Positions 6,982 through 14,486 of a DNA stretch of 16,898 nt are shown piece after piece. Numbering within the stretch: position 1 is the first letter of the stretch; every line of letters begins with the position of its first letter. Source of the DNA: Clostridia bacterium (GTDB lineage: Bacteria > Bacillota_A > Clostridia > Christensenellales > Aristaeellaceae); assembly GCA_017938645.1 (NCBI GenBank), contig JAGBBE010000170.1, positions 1-16,898 on the forward strand, given 5' to 3'. Under the pieces are notes generated by a model, which was not told the DNA's origin, ran no database searches, and saw only the letters and a program-made list of their open reading frames with translations. A program made the translations under genes and the position numbers.

Positions 6982-7433
6982 CAAAACTCCTTGCTGGTTT
7001 TGGGCTTGAGCAGCCCCTCGATGAGCCGCTCGTCTGCGCGCGGATAGAGCACCCCGTCCCATTTGACCGATGGAGACGCCTTGCAGTTTTTCATGCAGCC
7101 GACCACATGAAAGGTAAACCCCAGCGCATCCGACGCGCCGCCGGGCTTCACCTGATACGTGTTTTCCACCCATGCGGCCAGCTTTCGTCCGCAGTTTGCG
7201 CAGATTTCCAGCCGGTGCGGATGCTCATCCATCCTCAAAGACGGCACGCGGCGGATGAGCGCAGGCAGAATGGCCCTGCCAAGGCCGTATGCCTGCGCAA
7301 TGGCGGAAAGCGCCTCCTGCGTAAGCGGCCCCGTTTCCTCCATGACCTCGCGCAAAAGCGCCACGAGCATCTGCTGGTCGCCAGGCGCGCCCTGCGTGCG
7401 GTAATATTCAATGGCTTCGGATAAAACCCACAT
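6981..7433 (-). CDS. NuoE-like thioredoxin-fold [2Fe-2S] protein
   Basis: This is a 150-residue protein. The N-terminal helical part (about 1-65) resembles the three-helix start of NuoE/HoxE-type subunits. The rest looks like a thioredoxin-like ferredoxin, with C78 and C81 (ICANC) and C113 and C117 (GCMKNC) as probable cluster ligands. Classical NuoE has CxxxxC; here the first pair is CxxC. The ATG at 7433 is chosen because AGGAGG (7445-7450) lies 11 bases upstream; the frame runs on, antisense to the next gene, but that part has no merit. No NuoF or hydrogenase subunit is adjacent. Its only partner is the coupled VanX-like gene, an odd combination, so its redox partner is unknown. Confidence 0.8.
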   Translation of the reverse strand: MWVLSEAIEYYRTQGAPGDQQMLVALLREVMEETGPLTQEALSAIAQAYGLGRAILPALIRRVPSLRMDEHPHRLEICANCGRKLAAWVENTYQVKPGGASDALGFTFHVVGCMKNCKASPSVKWDGVLYPRADERLIEGLLKPKTSKEF

Positions 7434-7482
7434 ACTCTCTGATTCCTCCTGACGGTTCAAGCATTTGACATGCGTCTTCTGT

Positions 7483-7507
7483 TTTCCTGCATCCTTGGGG
7501 CAGGAAA
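7483..7507. promoter_or_regulatory. Dyad in the divergent intergenic region, possible operator
   Basis: TTTCCTGC (7483-7490) and GCAGGAAA (7500-7507) form a perfect 8-bp dyad with a 9-base centre. It lies between the divergent [2Fe-2S]/dipeptidase pair and the GH13 gene. TTGACA occurs at 7465-7470 on plus, but its -10 partner is weak. The dyad could bind a repressor or form an mRNA hairpin; no regulator gene is present. Confidence 0.35.
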
Positions 7508-7559
7508 CAAACGCCGTTTCGGCGAATGCTTCTGCGACTATGTTTTCCGGAGGCATTGT

Positions 7560-9170
7560 ATGCTCACTCAGAAATTCCGCGATCATCTGCGGCTGGTGAT
7601 CTATCAGATCTACCCGCGCAGCTTTCTGGATACCAATCACGACGGCATCGGCGATCTCAACGGCATCACGCAGAAGCTGGACTATCTCAAAGACCTCGGC
7701 GTGAACGCGCTGTGGCTCTGTCCCTGCTACAAGAGCCCCAACGACGACAACGGCTATGACATCGCCGACTACCGCGACATCATGGACGAGTTCGGCACGA
7801 TGGACGACATGCGCACGCTCATCGACGAGATGCACAAGCGCGACATGAAGCTGATCATGGATCTCGTGCCCAATCACACCTCCACCTCTCACAAGTGGTT
7901 TCAGGAGTCTCGCAAGGGCCGCGACAACCCCTACAGCGACTTCTACTACTGGTTCGACGAAATCCCCAACAACTGGGAGAGTGTGTTCCGCGGCAGCGCC
8001 TACGCCTTTGACGATGTACGCGGACAGTATTATCTGCACTCCTACGCCGTGTCGCAGGCCGACCTGAACTGGGACAATCCCGCCGTGGTCAGGGCCATGC
8101 AGGACGTGGTGGACTTCTGGGTGGACATGGGCGTGGACGGTTTCCGCATCGACGTCATCGACCAGATTTCCAAGGAGTTTGACGAATCCGTCTATCCCGG
8201 CGGACGCAACTGCTTCGGTCCGCATCTGCACGAGTACATCCACGCGCTGTTCGGCCGCGAAAAGACCGCGCACCTGTTCACCGTGGGCGAGTGCTGGGCC
8301 AGCGACATCGAGGAGATCAACCGTCACTGCGCGGCGGAAAGGAACGAGCTGAGCACGCTGTTCCAGTTTGACCACCTCGACGCGGGCCGCGTGGAGAAGT
8401 TCACGCCGAAACCCGACAGCCTCAAACCCCTGCGCGACATCCTCATCAAATGGCAGAACCAGACCGCGCAGTACGATCTTCTGCACGCACTCTTCACCGA
8501 CAACCACGACAACGCGCCGCTGATTTCCCGCATCGCCGACGATCATGCCCTGCGCTATGAGTCCGCCGCCTGTCTGGCTTCCATGGTGTACCTGCTCAAG
8601 GGCGTGCCCTTCCTCTATCAGGGCATCGAATACGGCCTCACCGCCGCGCAGTATGACTCCATCAGCCAGTTTGACGACATCGAAAGCCACAACGCCTACC
8701 GCGATTTCTGCGCAGAGATGAGTGAAGAGAAAGCCCTCGAAAAGATCAACTTCGGCAGCCGCGACAACGCGCGCCATCCCATGGCGTGGAACGGACATCC
8801 CGGCGGCGGCTTCACCGACGCAAAGCCGTGGATTGCGCTGCACAGCCGCTATGAGGAAGTGAACCTCGAGCGCGATCTCACCTCCGACAAATCCGTATTC
8901 CGCTTCTATCAGGCCCTGCTTAAGCTGCGATGCGAAAACGAGGCCTTCCTCGACGGTGATTTTGCCGTGCTTTCCGGACCGGAGGACGATTTCTTCGCCT
9001 ACACCCGCACGCTTGAAGACGAAAAGTGGCTCGTGGTATGCAACTTTGACCGCGAGCAGGAGATCCGTCTTTCCCCCGAATGCGAAAAGCCCGCGCTTTC
9101 CAGCCTCGGCCGCACGGAGATGAACGGCCTGTACAAGCCCTATGAATGCGCCGTCGCCCGCGTGAAGTAA
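7560..9170 (+). CDS. GH13 alpha-glucosidase / oligo-1,6-glucosidase-like enzyme
   Basis: This 536-residue cytoplasmic (no signal peptide) glycoside hydrolase probably cleaves alpha-linked malto- or isomalto-oligosaccharides. The GH13 barrel signatures are a calcium-type loop DTNHDGIGD (24-32), DLVPNH (101-106), nucleophile D198 in GFRIDV, acid/base E244 in TVGECW, and transition-state D317 in TDNHD. QADLNW (166-171) and the N-terminal IYQIYPRSF fit the oligo-1,6-glucosidase/alpha-glucosidase subfamilies. A short beta-sandwich end follows. The start at 7560 has GGAGG (7549-7553) 6 bases upstream; the longer frame from 7470 adds only 30 unlikely residues. It is followed 19 bases later by a secreted esterase gene, so the two are probably cotranscribed. 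A malL-like assignment is possible but specificity cannot be read by eye. Confidence 0.93.
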   Translation: MLTQKFRDHLRLVIYQIYPRSFLDTNHDGIGDLNGITQKLDYLKDLGVNALWLCPCYKSPNDDNGYDIADYRDIMDEFGTMDDMRTLIDEMHKRDMKLIMDLVPNHTSTSHKWFQESRKGRDNPYSDFYYWFDEIPNNWESVFRGSAYAFDDVRGQYYLHSYAVSQADLNWDNPAVVRAMQDVVDFWVDMGVDGFRIDVIDQISKEFDESVYPGGRNCFGPHLHEYIHALFGREKTAHLFTVGECWASDIEEINRHCAAERNELSTLFQFDHLDAGRVEKFTPKPDSLKPLRDILIKWQNQTAQYDLLHALFTDNHDNAPLISRIADDHALRYESAACLASMVYLLKGVPFLYQGIEYGLTAAQYDSISQFDDIESHNAYRDFCAEMSEEKALEKINFGSRDNARHPMAWNGHPGGGFTDAKPWIALHSRYEEVNLERDLTSDKSVFRFYQALLKLRCENEAFLDGDFAVLSGPEDDFFAYTRTLEDEKWLVVCNFDREQEIRLSPECEKPALSSLGRTEMNGLYKPYECAVARVK

Positions 9171-9189
9171 TCTGCAAAGGAAGACCGTC

Positions 9190-9876
9190 ATGAAGCTGAT
9201 TTCCCTTGTTCTTGCGCTTCTCCTCGCCCTCATGCCGCTGTGCGCGCTTTGTGAAACGCTCACGCTCTACAGCGATCCCTACGCCATGGAAAGCACCTAC
9301 CGCCGCCTGATCGACGGCTGGGCAAAGTCGCTCGAAGCCGCCGAGGCGGACGTGGTGTTCTTCGGCGATTCGCTCACGCTGGGCGGCGCATGGGAGGAGT
9401 ATTTCCCGGATCACATGGTCATCAACCTCGGCGTGGTCGGCGATGTGCTCTACGGCATGCAGATCCGCACCGCTCTGGTTCGCAAAATCCTGCCCTCCAA
9501 GTGCTTCGTGCTCGGCGGCGTCAACAACTTAAGCTACCGCGAGCCGGTGGATCAGGCGCTGGGCTTTTACGAGGCCATGCTCGACGAGCTTTCCGCCATC
9601 AGCGATGAAAGCGGCATGACCGTGTACGTGCAGAGCGTCCTGCCCGTCAACGAGAACATCTGCGGCTACGGCATCAAAAATGCCGACGTCTGCGCGCTCA
9701 ACGACGGCATCCGTCAGCTCGCCTCCGAGCGCGGCATGGAATATATCGACGTCTATTCCATGATGCACGACGAAACCGGCAACCTTCTGCCTGACTATAC
9801 TGTGGACGGATTGCATCTGTCTGAATCCGGCTATATCACCTGGTGCGAGGTGCTGCAGCCCTATCTGGATGAATGA
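9190..9876 (+). CDS. Secreted SGNH/GDSL-family hydrolase
   Basis: This is a 228-residue protein. Residues 1-21 form a signal peptide with a long leucine-rich core ending ALC-E. SGNH blocks are visible: FFGDSL with nucleophile S61, NLGVVGD with G84, GGVNN with N112, and DGLHLS with D206 and H209. The family deacylates sugars, lipids or other esters; the substrate is unknown here. AAAGGAAG (9176-9183) precedes the ATG by 6 bases, and the gap to the GH13 gene is 19 bases. This suggests a two-gene operon in which an extracellular deacetylase could unmask substrates for the glucosidase. That link is an inference. Confidence 0.88.
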   Translation: MKLISLVLALLLALMPLCALCETLTLYSDPYAMESTYRRLIDGWAKSLEAAEADVVFFGDSLTLGGAWEEYFPDHMVINLGVVGDVLYGMQIRTALVRKILPSKCFVLGGVNNLSYREPVDQALGFYEAMLDELSAISDESGMTVYVQSVLPVNENICGYGIKNADVCALNDGIRQLASERGMEYIDVYSMMHDETGNLLPDYTVDGLHLSESGYITWCEVLQPYLDE

Positions 9877-9894
9877 GCAGAATTTGCCTTCACT

Positions 9895-9908
9895 TTCTGT
9901 ACACAGAA
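9895..9908. promoter_or_regulatory. Palindrome upstream of the ATP-grasp promoter
   Basis: TTCTGTACACAGAA is a perfect 14-bp palindrome (6-bp arms, AC centre) ending 13 bp before the -35 box at 9922. The size and place fit a regulator site. No matching regulator is known. Confidence 0.35.
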
Positions 9909-9921
9909 TCCTCACAGATAC

Positions 9922-9950
9922 TTGAAAAGATGGACGATTTGGATTATGAT
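9922..9950 (+). promoter_or_regulatory. Promoter of the ATP-grasp gene
   Basis: TTGAAA (9922-9927) and TATGAT (9945-9950) are 17 bp apart; GATAAT at 9948-9953 is an alternative -10. The predicted start near 9957 leaves about a 75-nt leader. Confidence 0.55.
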
Positions 9951-10031
9951 AATAGGGTGTGGTGCTATACCATCACAAAGCAAAACAGCGGTCAGACAGA
10001 TCTTCCGGCCGCAGATGTACGGGTGTAACAG

Positions 10032-11132
10032 ATGAGCAGGAATTTAGCAATCATTGGCGCCAGCTACCTTCAGCTTCCCCTGATCGAGAAGGCGAAGGAA
10101 ATGGGATACACCACCCATGTCTTTGCATGGGCGGCCAATGATATTGGCGAAACCGCGGCTGATCATTTTTATCCGATCAGCATCGTGGAAAAGGACGAAA
10201 TCGTCCAGAAGTGCCGCGAAATCGGCATTGATGGCGTATGCAGCATTGCCAGCGATCTGGCTGCGGTCACGGTGAACTACGTGGCTGAAAAGCTGGGTCT
10301 CAACGGCAACAGCATGGCCTGCACGCTCAAGAGCACCAACAAGCATCACATGCGCCGCGCCTTCGAAGCCTGCGGCGATCCCAGCCCCAGGAGCATTCTG
10401 GTGGATGGAAACACCGACCTTGCGTCCCTCGACCTCACCTATCCCATCATCGTCAAGCCCACCGACCGCAGCGGCAGCCGCGGCATCTACAAGCTCGACA
10501 CGCCCGACGGTCTTTCCGACGCGGTGCGCGCCTCCACCGGCGAAGGCTTTGAAAAGAAGGCTTTGGTTGAAGAGTTTGTTGAGGGCGACGAGTACAGCGT
10601 GGAGGGCATCAGCTTCGGCGGCGTTCACCACATCCTCACCATGACCAAGAAGTACACCACCGGCGCGCCGCATTTCATCGAAACCGGACATTTCGAGCCC
10701 GCGCCCGTGAGCGCTGAAACCTTCGAGCGCGTCAAGCAGGTCGTGATCCACGCCCTTGACTCCCTCGAAATCCGCAACAGCGCCTCCCATTCCGAAATCA
10801 AAATCACGCCTTCCGGCGACATCCGCCTCATCGAAATCGGCGGACGCATGGGCGGCGACTGCATCGGCAGCGATCTGGTTCGCTACTCCACCGGCATCGA
10901 CTACGTGCGCGCGGTCATTCAGGTGGCCTGCGGCGTTGAGCCTGATCTCACCCCGGTATGCGATCCCATTCCCGTGGAAGTGCGCTTCCTCTTTACGCAG
11001 GAAGACGTCGACGAAATGAACCGCATTCAGTCCACCGACCGTTTCCTCAAGCTCGTGGCCTACTTCCCCGAATGTCTCGGTCAGGCCACCGACAGCTCCA
11101 ACCGCGCGGGATGTTATATCATCAAGGGGTAA
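10032..11132 (+). CDS. ATP-grasp ligase-like protein
   Basis: This 366-residue ATP-grasp enzyme has an N-terminal Rossmann-like pre-ATP-grasp domain (LAIIGAS, 5-11) and the ATP-grasp fold (about 105-300). That fold contains the ATP-binding lysine K142 in YPIIVKPTDRSGSRG, a LVEEFVEGDEYSVEG strand (178-192), and metal-binding acidic residues E255 and E268 followed by IGGRMGG (269-275). This resembles carboxylate-amine ligases of the PurK, PurT and carbamoyl-phosphate-synthase type. The acceptor substrate cannot be told. The start is bounded by an in-frame TAA two codons upstream; no clear Shine-Dalgarno sequence precedes it, which is unusual among these genes. It has its own promoter and terminator, so it is a single-gene unit. 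Confidence 0.85.
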   Translation: MSRNLAIIGASYLQLPLIEKAKEMGYTTHVFAWAANDIGETAADHFYPISIVEKDEIVQKCREIGIDGVCSIASDLAAVTVNYVAEKLGLNGNSMACTLKSTNKHHMRRAFEACGDPSPRSILVDGNTDLASLDLTYPIIVKPTDRSGSRGIYKLDTPDGLSDAVRASTGEGFEKKALVEEFVEGDEYSVEGISFGGVHHILTMTKKYTTGAPHFIETGHFEPAPVSAETFERVKQVVIHALDSLEIRNSASHSEIKITPSGDIRLIEIGGRMGGDCIGSDLVRYSTGIDYVRAVIQVACGVEPDLTPVCDPIPVEVRFLFTQEDVDEMNRIQSTDRFLKLVAYFPECLGQATDSSNRAGCYIIKG

Positions 11133-11170
11133 GGCCCCTTATCCCCCGGGTCGCTGATGTGATTGATATG

Positions 11171-11212
11171 AAAAACCAGCGTTTCTTCTTTGCGGAAGGG
11201 ACGCTGGTTTTT
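11171..11212 (+). terminator. Strong intrinsic terminator after the ATP-grasp gene
   Basis: An 18-bp stem (AAAAACCAGCGT with ACGCTGGTTTTT, then TTCTTC with GAAGGG) closes a 6-base loop and is followed by TTTTTTT within 11208-11214. It shares the AGCGT core and the TTC/GAA inner stem with the hairpins at 4119-4157 and 16517-16548. Confidence 0.9.
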
Positions 11213-11213
11213 T

Positions 11214-11880
11214 TGCGCAGTTTTGCGCGGGGAATGTGTGTGTACACATGATACTCGTGCCGACGAGGAACGGGTTCTACTTTTTCCGGAAAAAGTAGCA
11301 AAAAGCAGGCGACGCGTCGCTCCGGGAAATCCCCTTATGATTGCCCGGTTTGGGAACGGGGTGCGCGATTCGGCTTGGCTTGAGCATTTGGTTTTGGGTT
11401 CTTACTTTATTGGCTTCACCGCGAGCGCGCCCCTGATCCGTTCCCAAACCGGGCGAGGGGATTTCCCTGCGCTCCTAATGTCGCCCTCGCTGCCCGCCAC
11501 TTGGGTGTATCTTTTTTTCGTAATGCGTCCGCAGGAAAAGCCAGAGTAGCCGCATTTTCTTTTGTAAGGACTGATAGAAGCCTGAAAATGAAGAAGAGGG
11601 CGCGTCACATGGTGCGCCCGGGCGTGTGGTACAAATGTTTGCCACGTTCCTCTTCCTTATATTCCGTACCTTATCTCTACGGGGGTCCGGGGTGTCCCCG
11701 GTCGTTTCAAGGGGGATATGGGCGTCCAGAGGGCACCGGCGGGGGGCGAGTGTGCCGGTACAATAAAAGCCCGAAGGGCGGGGGAAATCGAAATCCCCCC
11801 TGACCCTCTGGCCCTAGCGGAGCGGGCAGAGAACCGAACGCGCTTCGGTAAAGCGCACAACAAACAGAGCACCCAACCCA
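11214..11880. other. Long intergenic stretch without a convincing gene
   Basis: About 670 bp between the ATP-grasp and argG terminators. Short frames exist on both strands but none has a ribosome binding site with a protein-like sequence. It holds the perfect 22-bp palindrome at 11277-11298, the inverted-repeat element at 11308-11485, a GGGCGC/GCGCCC hairpin near 11597-11618, and GC-rich runs of G and C to 11860. There, CCAGAGGG near 11727 has its complement CCCTCTGG near 11804. It looks like accumulated intergenic repeats. A non-coding RNA is possible but not shown. Confidence 0.6.
11308..11485. repeat. 178-bp MITE-like element with long inverted arms
   Basis: The arms at 11308-11357 and 11438-11485 share, in inverted order, GGCGAC, GGGAAATCCCC and GCCCGGTTTGGGAACGG, with small indels between blocks (TTATGATT on the left against TC on the right). 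Further GGGG.GCGC pairing continues inward, so the transcript would fold into one long hairpin. The middle 75 bp has no coding potential. Confidence 0.65.
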
Positions 11881-11920
11881 TAAAGAAAACGCCCACCCTG
11901 ACAGGTGGACGTTTTCTTTA
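11881..11920 (-). terminator. Intrinsic terminator of argG
   Basis: A stem of 11 pairs (TAAAGAAAACG with CGTTTTCTTTA), one mismatch and 5 further pairs (CCACC/GGTGG) closes a CTGACA loop. It begins 5 bases after the argG stop; the minus-strand tail is TTTTCTTTA. Confidence 0.85.
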
Positions 11921-11924
11921 TGCC

Positions 11925-13154
11925 TTAAATCTTGCCCTTCAGCAGCTGAGCGCGGGCAGCGATCGGCAGACCGAAGAGATTGATGAATCCAGCAGAATCC
12001 TTCTGATCGTACACTTCATCCTCGCCGAAGGTGGCAATTTCCTCGCTGTAGAGGGAATAGGGAGAAGTAACGCCAGCGTTGATCAGATTGCCCTTGTAGA
12101 GCTTGAGCTTCACGTCGCCGGTCACGGTCTTCTGGGTTTCCTTGACGAAGCCGTCGAGCGCCTCGCGCAGAGGCGTGAACCACTGGCCGAAGTACACCAG
12201 CTCGGCATAACGGTGAGCAATCAGCTCCTTGTAGTGCTGGGTGTCGCGGTCGAGGCAGATGGTCTCCAGCACCTGATGCGCACGGTAGAGGATGGTTCCG
12301 CCGGGGGTCTCGTATACGCCGCGGCTCTTCATGCCGACCAGACGGTTCTCCACCAGGTCGCACAGGCCGATGCCGTTCTCGCCGCCGACCTTGTTGAGAT
12401 ATTCCATCATCTCAACGGGCTTCATTTCCTTGCCGTCCACCATGGTGGGAACGCCCTTTTCAAAGTGCAGGGTCACGTAGGTGGGAACGTCGGGAGCCTG
12501 CTCGGGGCTGACGCCCATTTCGAGGAAGCCGGGCTTGTTGTACTGAGGCTCGTTGGCGGGATCTTCCAGATCCAGACCCTCATGGCTGAGGTGCCAGAGG
12601 TTCTTGTCCTTGGAATAGTTGGTCTCGCGGTTGATCTTCAGCGGGATGTTGTGGGCCTCGGCGTAGTCGATTTCTTCGTCGCGGCTCTTGATGTCCCACT
12701 CGCGCCAGGGAGCGATGATGGCCATTTCAGGAGCGAAAGCCTTGATGGTCAGCTCAAAACGAACCTGGTCGTTGCCCTTGCCGGTGCAGCCGTGGCAGAT
12801 GGCGTCGGCGCCTTCAGCCTTGGCGATTTCCACGATGCGCTTGGCGATGATCGGACGCGCAAAGCTGGTACCGAGCAGATATTCGCCTTCGTACACCGCG
12901 CCCGCCTGCATGGTGGGGTAGATATAATCGGTGATGAACTCTTCCTTGAGATCCTCAATGTAGAGCTTGCTCGCGCCGGTCTTGATGGCCTTCTCTTCGA
13001 GACCGTCCAGCTCGGTGCCCTGTCCCACGTCGCCGGAAACAGCGATGACTTCGCAGTTATTATAGTTTTCCTTCAGCCACGGAATGATGATAGAAGTATC
13101 CAGGCCGCCGGAGTATGCAAGTACAACCTTCTTGATGTCCTTCTTGGATGCCAT
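11925..13154 (-). CDS. argG: Argininosuccinate synthase
   Basis: This 409-residue enzyme condenses citrulline and aspartate with ATP to argininosuccinate, the penultimate step of arginine synthesis. The PP-loop AYSGGLDTS (13-21) binds ATP, and the length matches the family. Other conserved segments include the [15 protein letters not shown] stretch in the first third. The ATG at 13154 has AGGAGG (13164-13169) 9 bases upstream. It forms a single-gene unit with its own promoter and terminator; argH, often adjacent, is absent from the window. ARG-box-like half-sites over the promoter suggest arginine-dependent repression by an ArgR-type regulator. Confidence 0.97.
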   Translation of the reverse strand: MASKKDIKKVVLAYSGGLDTSIIIPWLKENYNNCEVIAVSGDVGQGTELDGLEEKAIKTGASKLYIEDLKEEFITDYIYPTMQAGAVYEGEYLLGTSFARPIIAKRIVEIAKAEGADAICHGCTGKGNDQVRFELTIKAFAPEMAIIAPWREWDIKSRDEEIDYAEAHNIPLKINRETNYSKDKNLWHLSHEGLDLEDPANEPQYNKPGFLEMGVSPEQAPDVPTYVTLHFEKGVPTMVDGKEMKPVEMMEYLNKVGGENGIGLCDLVENRLVGMKSRGVYETPGGTILYRAHQVLETICLDRDTQHYKELIAHRYAELVYFGQWFTPLREALDGFVKETQKTVTGDVKLKLYKGNLINAGVTSPYSLYSEEIATFGEDEVYDQKDSAGFINLFGLPIAARAQLLKGKI

Positions 13155-13171
13155 GGGTCGATGCCTCCTGG

Positions 13172-13206
13172 TGAATGATTATGCATGATATTATGCATAT
13201 TATGCA
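13172..13206. promoter_or_regulatory. ARG-box-like operator over the argG promoter
   Basis: TTATGCA occurs three times (13179-13185, 13191-13197, 13200-13206). TGAATGATTATGCA (13172-13185) fits the ArgR/AhrC half-site scheme TGNAT-N4-ATNCA. The block covers the -10 box and the start region of argG, where binding would repress. No argR gene is visible here. Confidence 0.6.
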
Positions 13207-13218
13207 GACATTTGTCAA
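13190..13218 (-). promoter_or_regulatory. Promoter of argG
   Basis: On the minus strand, TTGACA (13218-13213) and CATAAT (13195-13190) are exactly 17 bp apart, giving a start near 13183 and a leader of about 30 nt. The ARG-box-like repeats overlap it. Confidence 0.75.
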
Positions 13219-13278
13219 GCCCTTCAATGAATTTTCGTCAAAAAGCCCGAATGAGCGGAGAAAAAATGACCAGAATGA

Positions 13279-14361
13279 TCACTTTCTCACAAGTCCGTGA
13301 TAGACGCAGTTGTCCGGATAGACCTGCGCCACCTGATCGGGCCATTTGGCCTGCGCCTTGTTCTTTGCATACTGGTAGGCTTCCTCAATGGTGAGGACGC
13401 CGTTTGCGTCAGCATCGGCGAGGAGGGACTGTTCCACCTTGCTGAGGTAGTTCCAGCCCATGCCGTTGACCAGATGGTAGGTGAACAATCCGTAGTACAG
13501 ACCGCTGGAGGTCTGGATCTCCACGCTGTCCTGCGTGGAATGGGACGCGGTGATCACGTAGTAGCCGTCGGTGGCGAGATTGCTTCGGGTTTTGGCGCTG
13601 AAGGCCGCCACAAAGCTCTCCACAAAGCTTTCCGCCGTGTCGGCGCTCTTGCCGATGATCGCGCCGCTGTTGCAGGCGTCAACGATCACGATTTTGCGGC
13701 CTGGGATCTTGTCCAGATACGTGCGCAGGCTGGCGGGCGTCATCGGGTAGCGGTCAATGCCGACGAGCCTGCCCTGCGACGCGCCGTGGCCGCTGTAGTA
13801 GAACAGCGACACATCCTGTGCCTTGGCGTCGGCAAAGGCCTCGCCGATGGCGCTGATGATTTCATCGCGCTTCAGATCCTGCCGCACATCGCAGATGTAG
13901 GGCGTATCAGGATGCAGAGAAAGCGCCTTTTCCATTGCCACGATGTCGTTGGCCGGGCCGCTGAGCGAAGCAAGGGGGCTGTCGTAGGCACACTGGCCGA
14001 TGAGCAGCGCGCGGTAGGTCGTGTCGGCCTGATAGTCAATCAGGTTGGAGGCGGCGTACTGCATGGCGGCGCTTCCGGCTTTGGTGCGGATGAGCAGCGT
14101 CGGCTCGCATCCGTCAAAGGCTTCCGCTCCGATGGACAGAACGCTGGAGGGAATAGTCACGTCGCCGAGCGCAGAGCAGTCTGCAAACGCGCCCGCGCCA
14201 ATGGTCAGCGCGCCGTCCGGGATAATTGCTTCGGTGATGGATTCATCGCCCCGGAACGCCTCCTGGGCAATGTCGATGACGCCAGAGGGAAGCGTCAGGG
14301 TCTGCGCACAGGCGGCTGCAGGCAGAAGCAGCGCCAGCAGAAGGCAGATCAGTTTTTTCAT
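13279..14361 (-). CDS. Secreted caspase-like (C14) peptidase with BspA repeats and EF-hand loop
   Basis: This is a 360-residue protein. Residues 1-19 are a signal peptide (MKKLICLLLALLLPAAACA). Residues 25-105 carry about two and a half BspA-type leucine-rich repeats (AFADCSALGDVTIPSSVLSIGAEAF, shown as AFADCS / VTIPSSV / IGAEAF). Residues 115-300 form a caspase/metacaspase domain with the dyad H192 in YYSGHGAS and C230 in VDACNSG. D316 to E327 matches a canonical EF-hand loop (D, D, N, G, T, E at positions 1, 3, 5, 6, 9, 12). The start at 14361 has AGGAGG 5 bases upstream; a longer in-frame ATG at 14421 adds 20 residues without a signal sequence. The protein is predicted extracellular and possibly calcium-dependent. 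The substrate is unknown. No terminator is obvious downstream. Confidence 0.9.
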   Translation of the reverse strand: MKKLICLLLALLLPAAACAQTLTLPSGVIDIAQEAFRGDESITEAIIPDGALTIGAGAFADCSALGDVTIPSSVLSIGAEAFDGCEPTLLIRTKAGSAAMQYAASNLIDYQADTTYRALLIGQCAYDSPLASLSGPANDIVAMEKALSLHPDTPYICDVRQDLKRDEIISAIGEAFADAKAQDVSLFYYSGHGASQGRLVGIDRYPMTPASLRTYLDKIPGRKIVIVDACNSGAIIGKSADTAESFVESFVAAFSAKTRSNLATDGYYVITASHSTQDSVEIQTSSGLYYGLFTYHLVNGMGWNYLSKVEQSLLADADANGVLTIEEAYQYAKNKAQAKWPDQVAQVYPDNCVYHGLVRK

Positions 14362-14392
14362 AGAGACCTCCTCCGCAAAAGTTTCCACTACA

Positions 14393-14421
14393 TATATAGC
14401 ACATTTCCTACGAGGACGCAA
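14393..14421 (-). promoter_or_regulatory. Putative promoter of the caspase-like gene
   Basis: On the minus strand, TTGCGT (14421-14416) and TATATA (14398-14393) are 17 bp apart, about 30 bp before the ATG. It lies back to back with the promoter of the next gene, 5 bp between -35 boxes. Confidence 0.4.
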
Positions 14422-14426
14422 GCACG

Positions 14427-14455
14427 TTGCAATCCGGGATGGAATGTGCTAGGAT
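14427..14455 (+). promoter_or_regulatory. Promoter of the beta-lactamase-family/M20 operon
   Basis: TTGCAA (14427-14432) and TAGGAT (14450-14455) are 17 bp apart, with an extended TG (TGC before TAGGAT). The start is predicted near 14461, about 26 nt before the ATG. Confidence 0.5.
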
Positions 14456-14486
14456 ACAGTCATCAACAACGAAAAGAGGTATATCC

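Noticed and set aside
7434..9263. Long antisense extension of the [2Fe-2S] gene
   Set aside because: The frame happens to stay open opposite the GH13 gene, but the real start at 7433 has an AGGAGG and gives a family-sized protein.
11718..13178. 486-codon frame antisense to argG
   Set aside because: argG is unmistakable on the other strand; this frame is a shadow with repetitive Val/Gly/Leu content.
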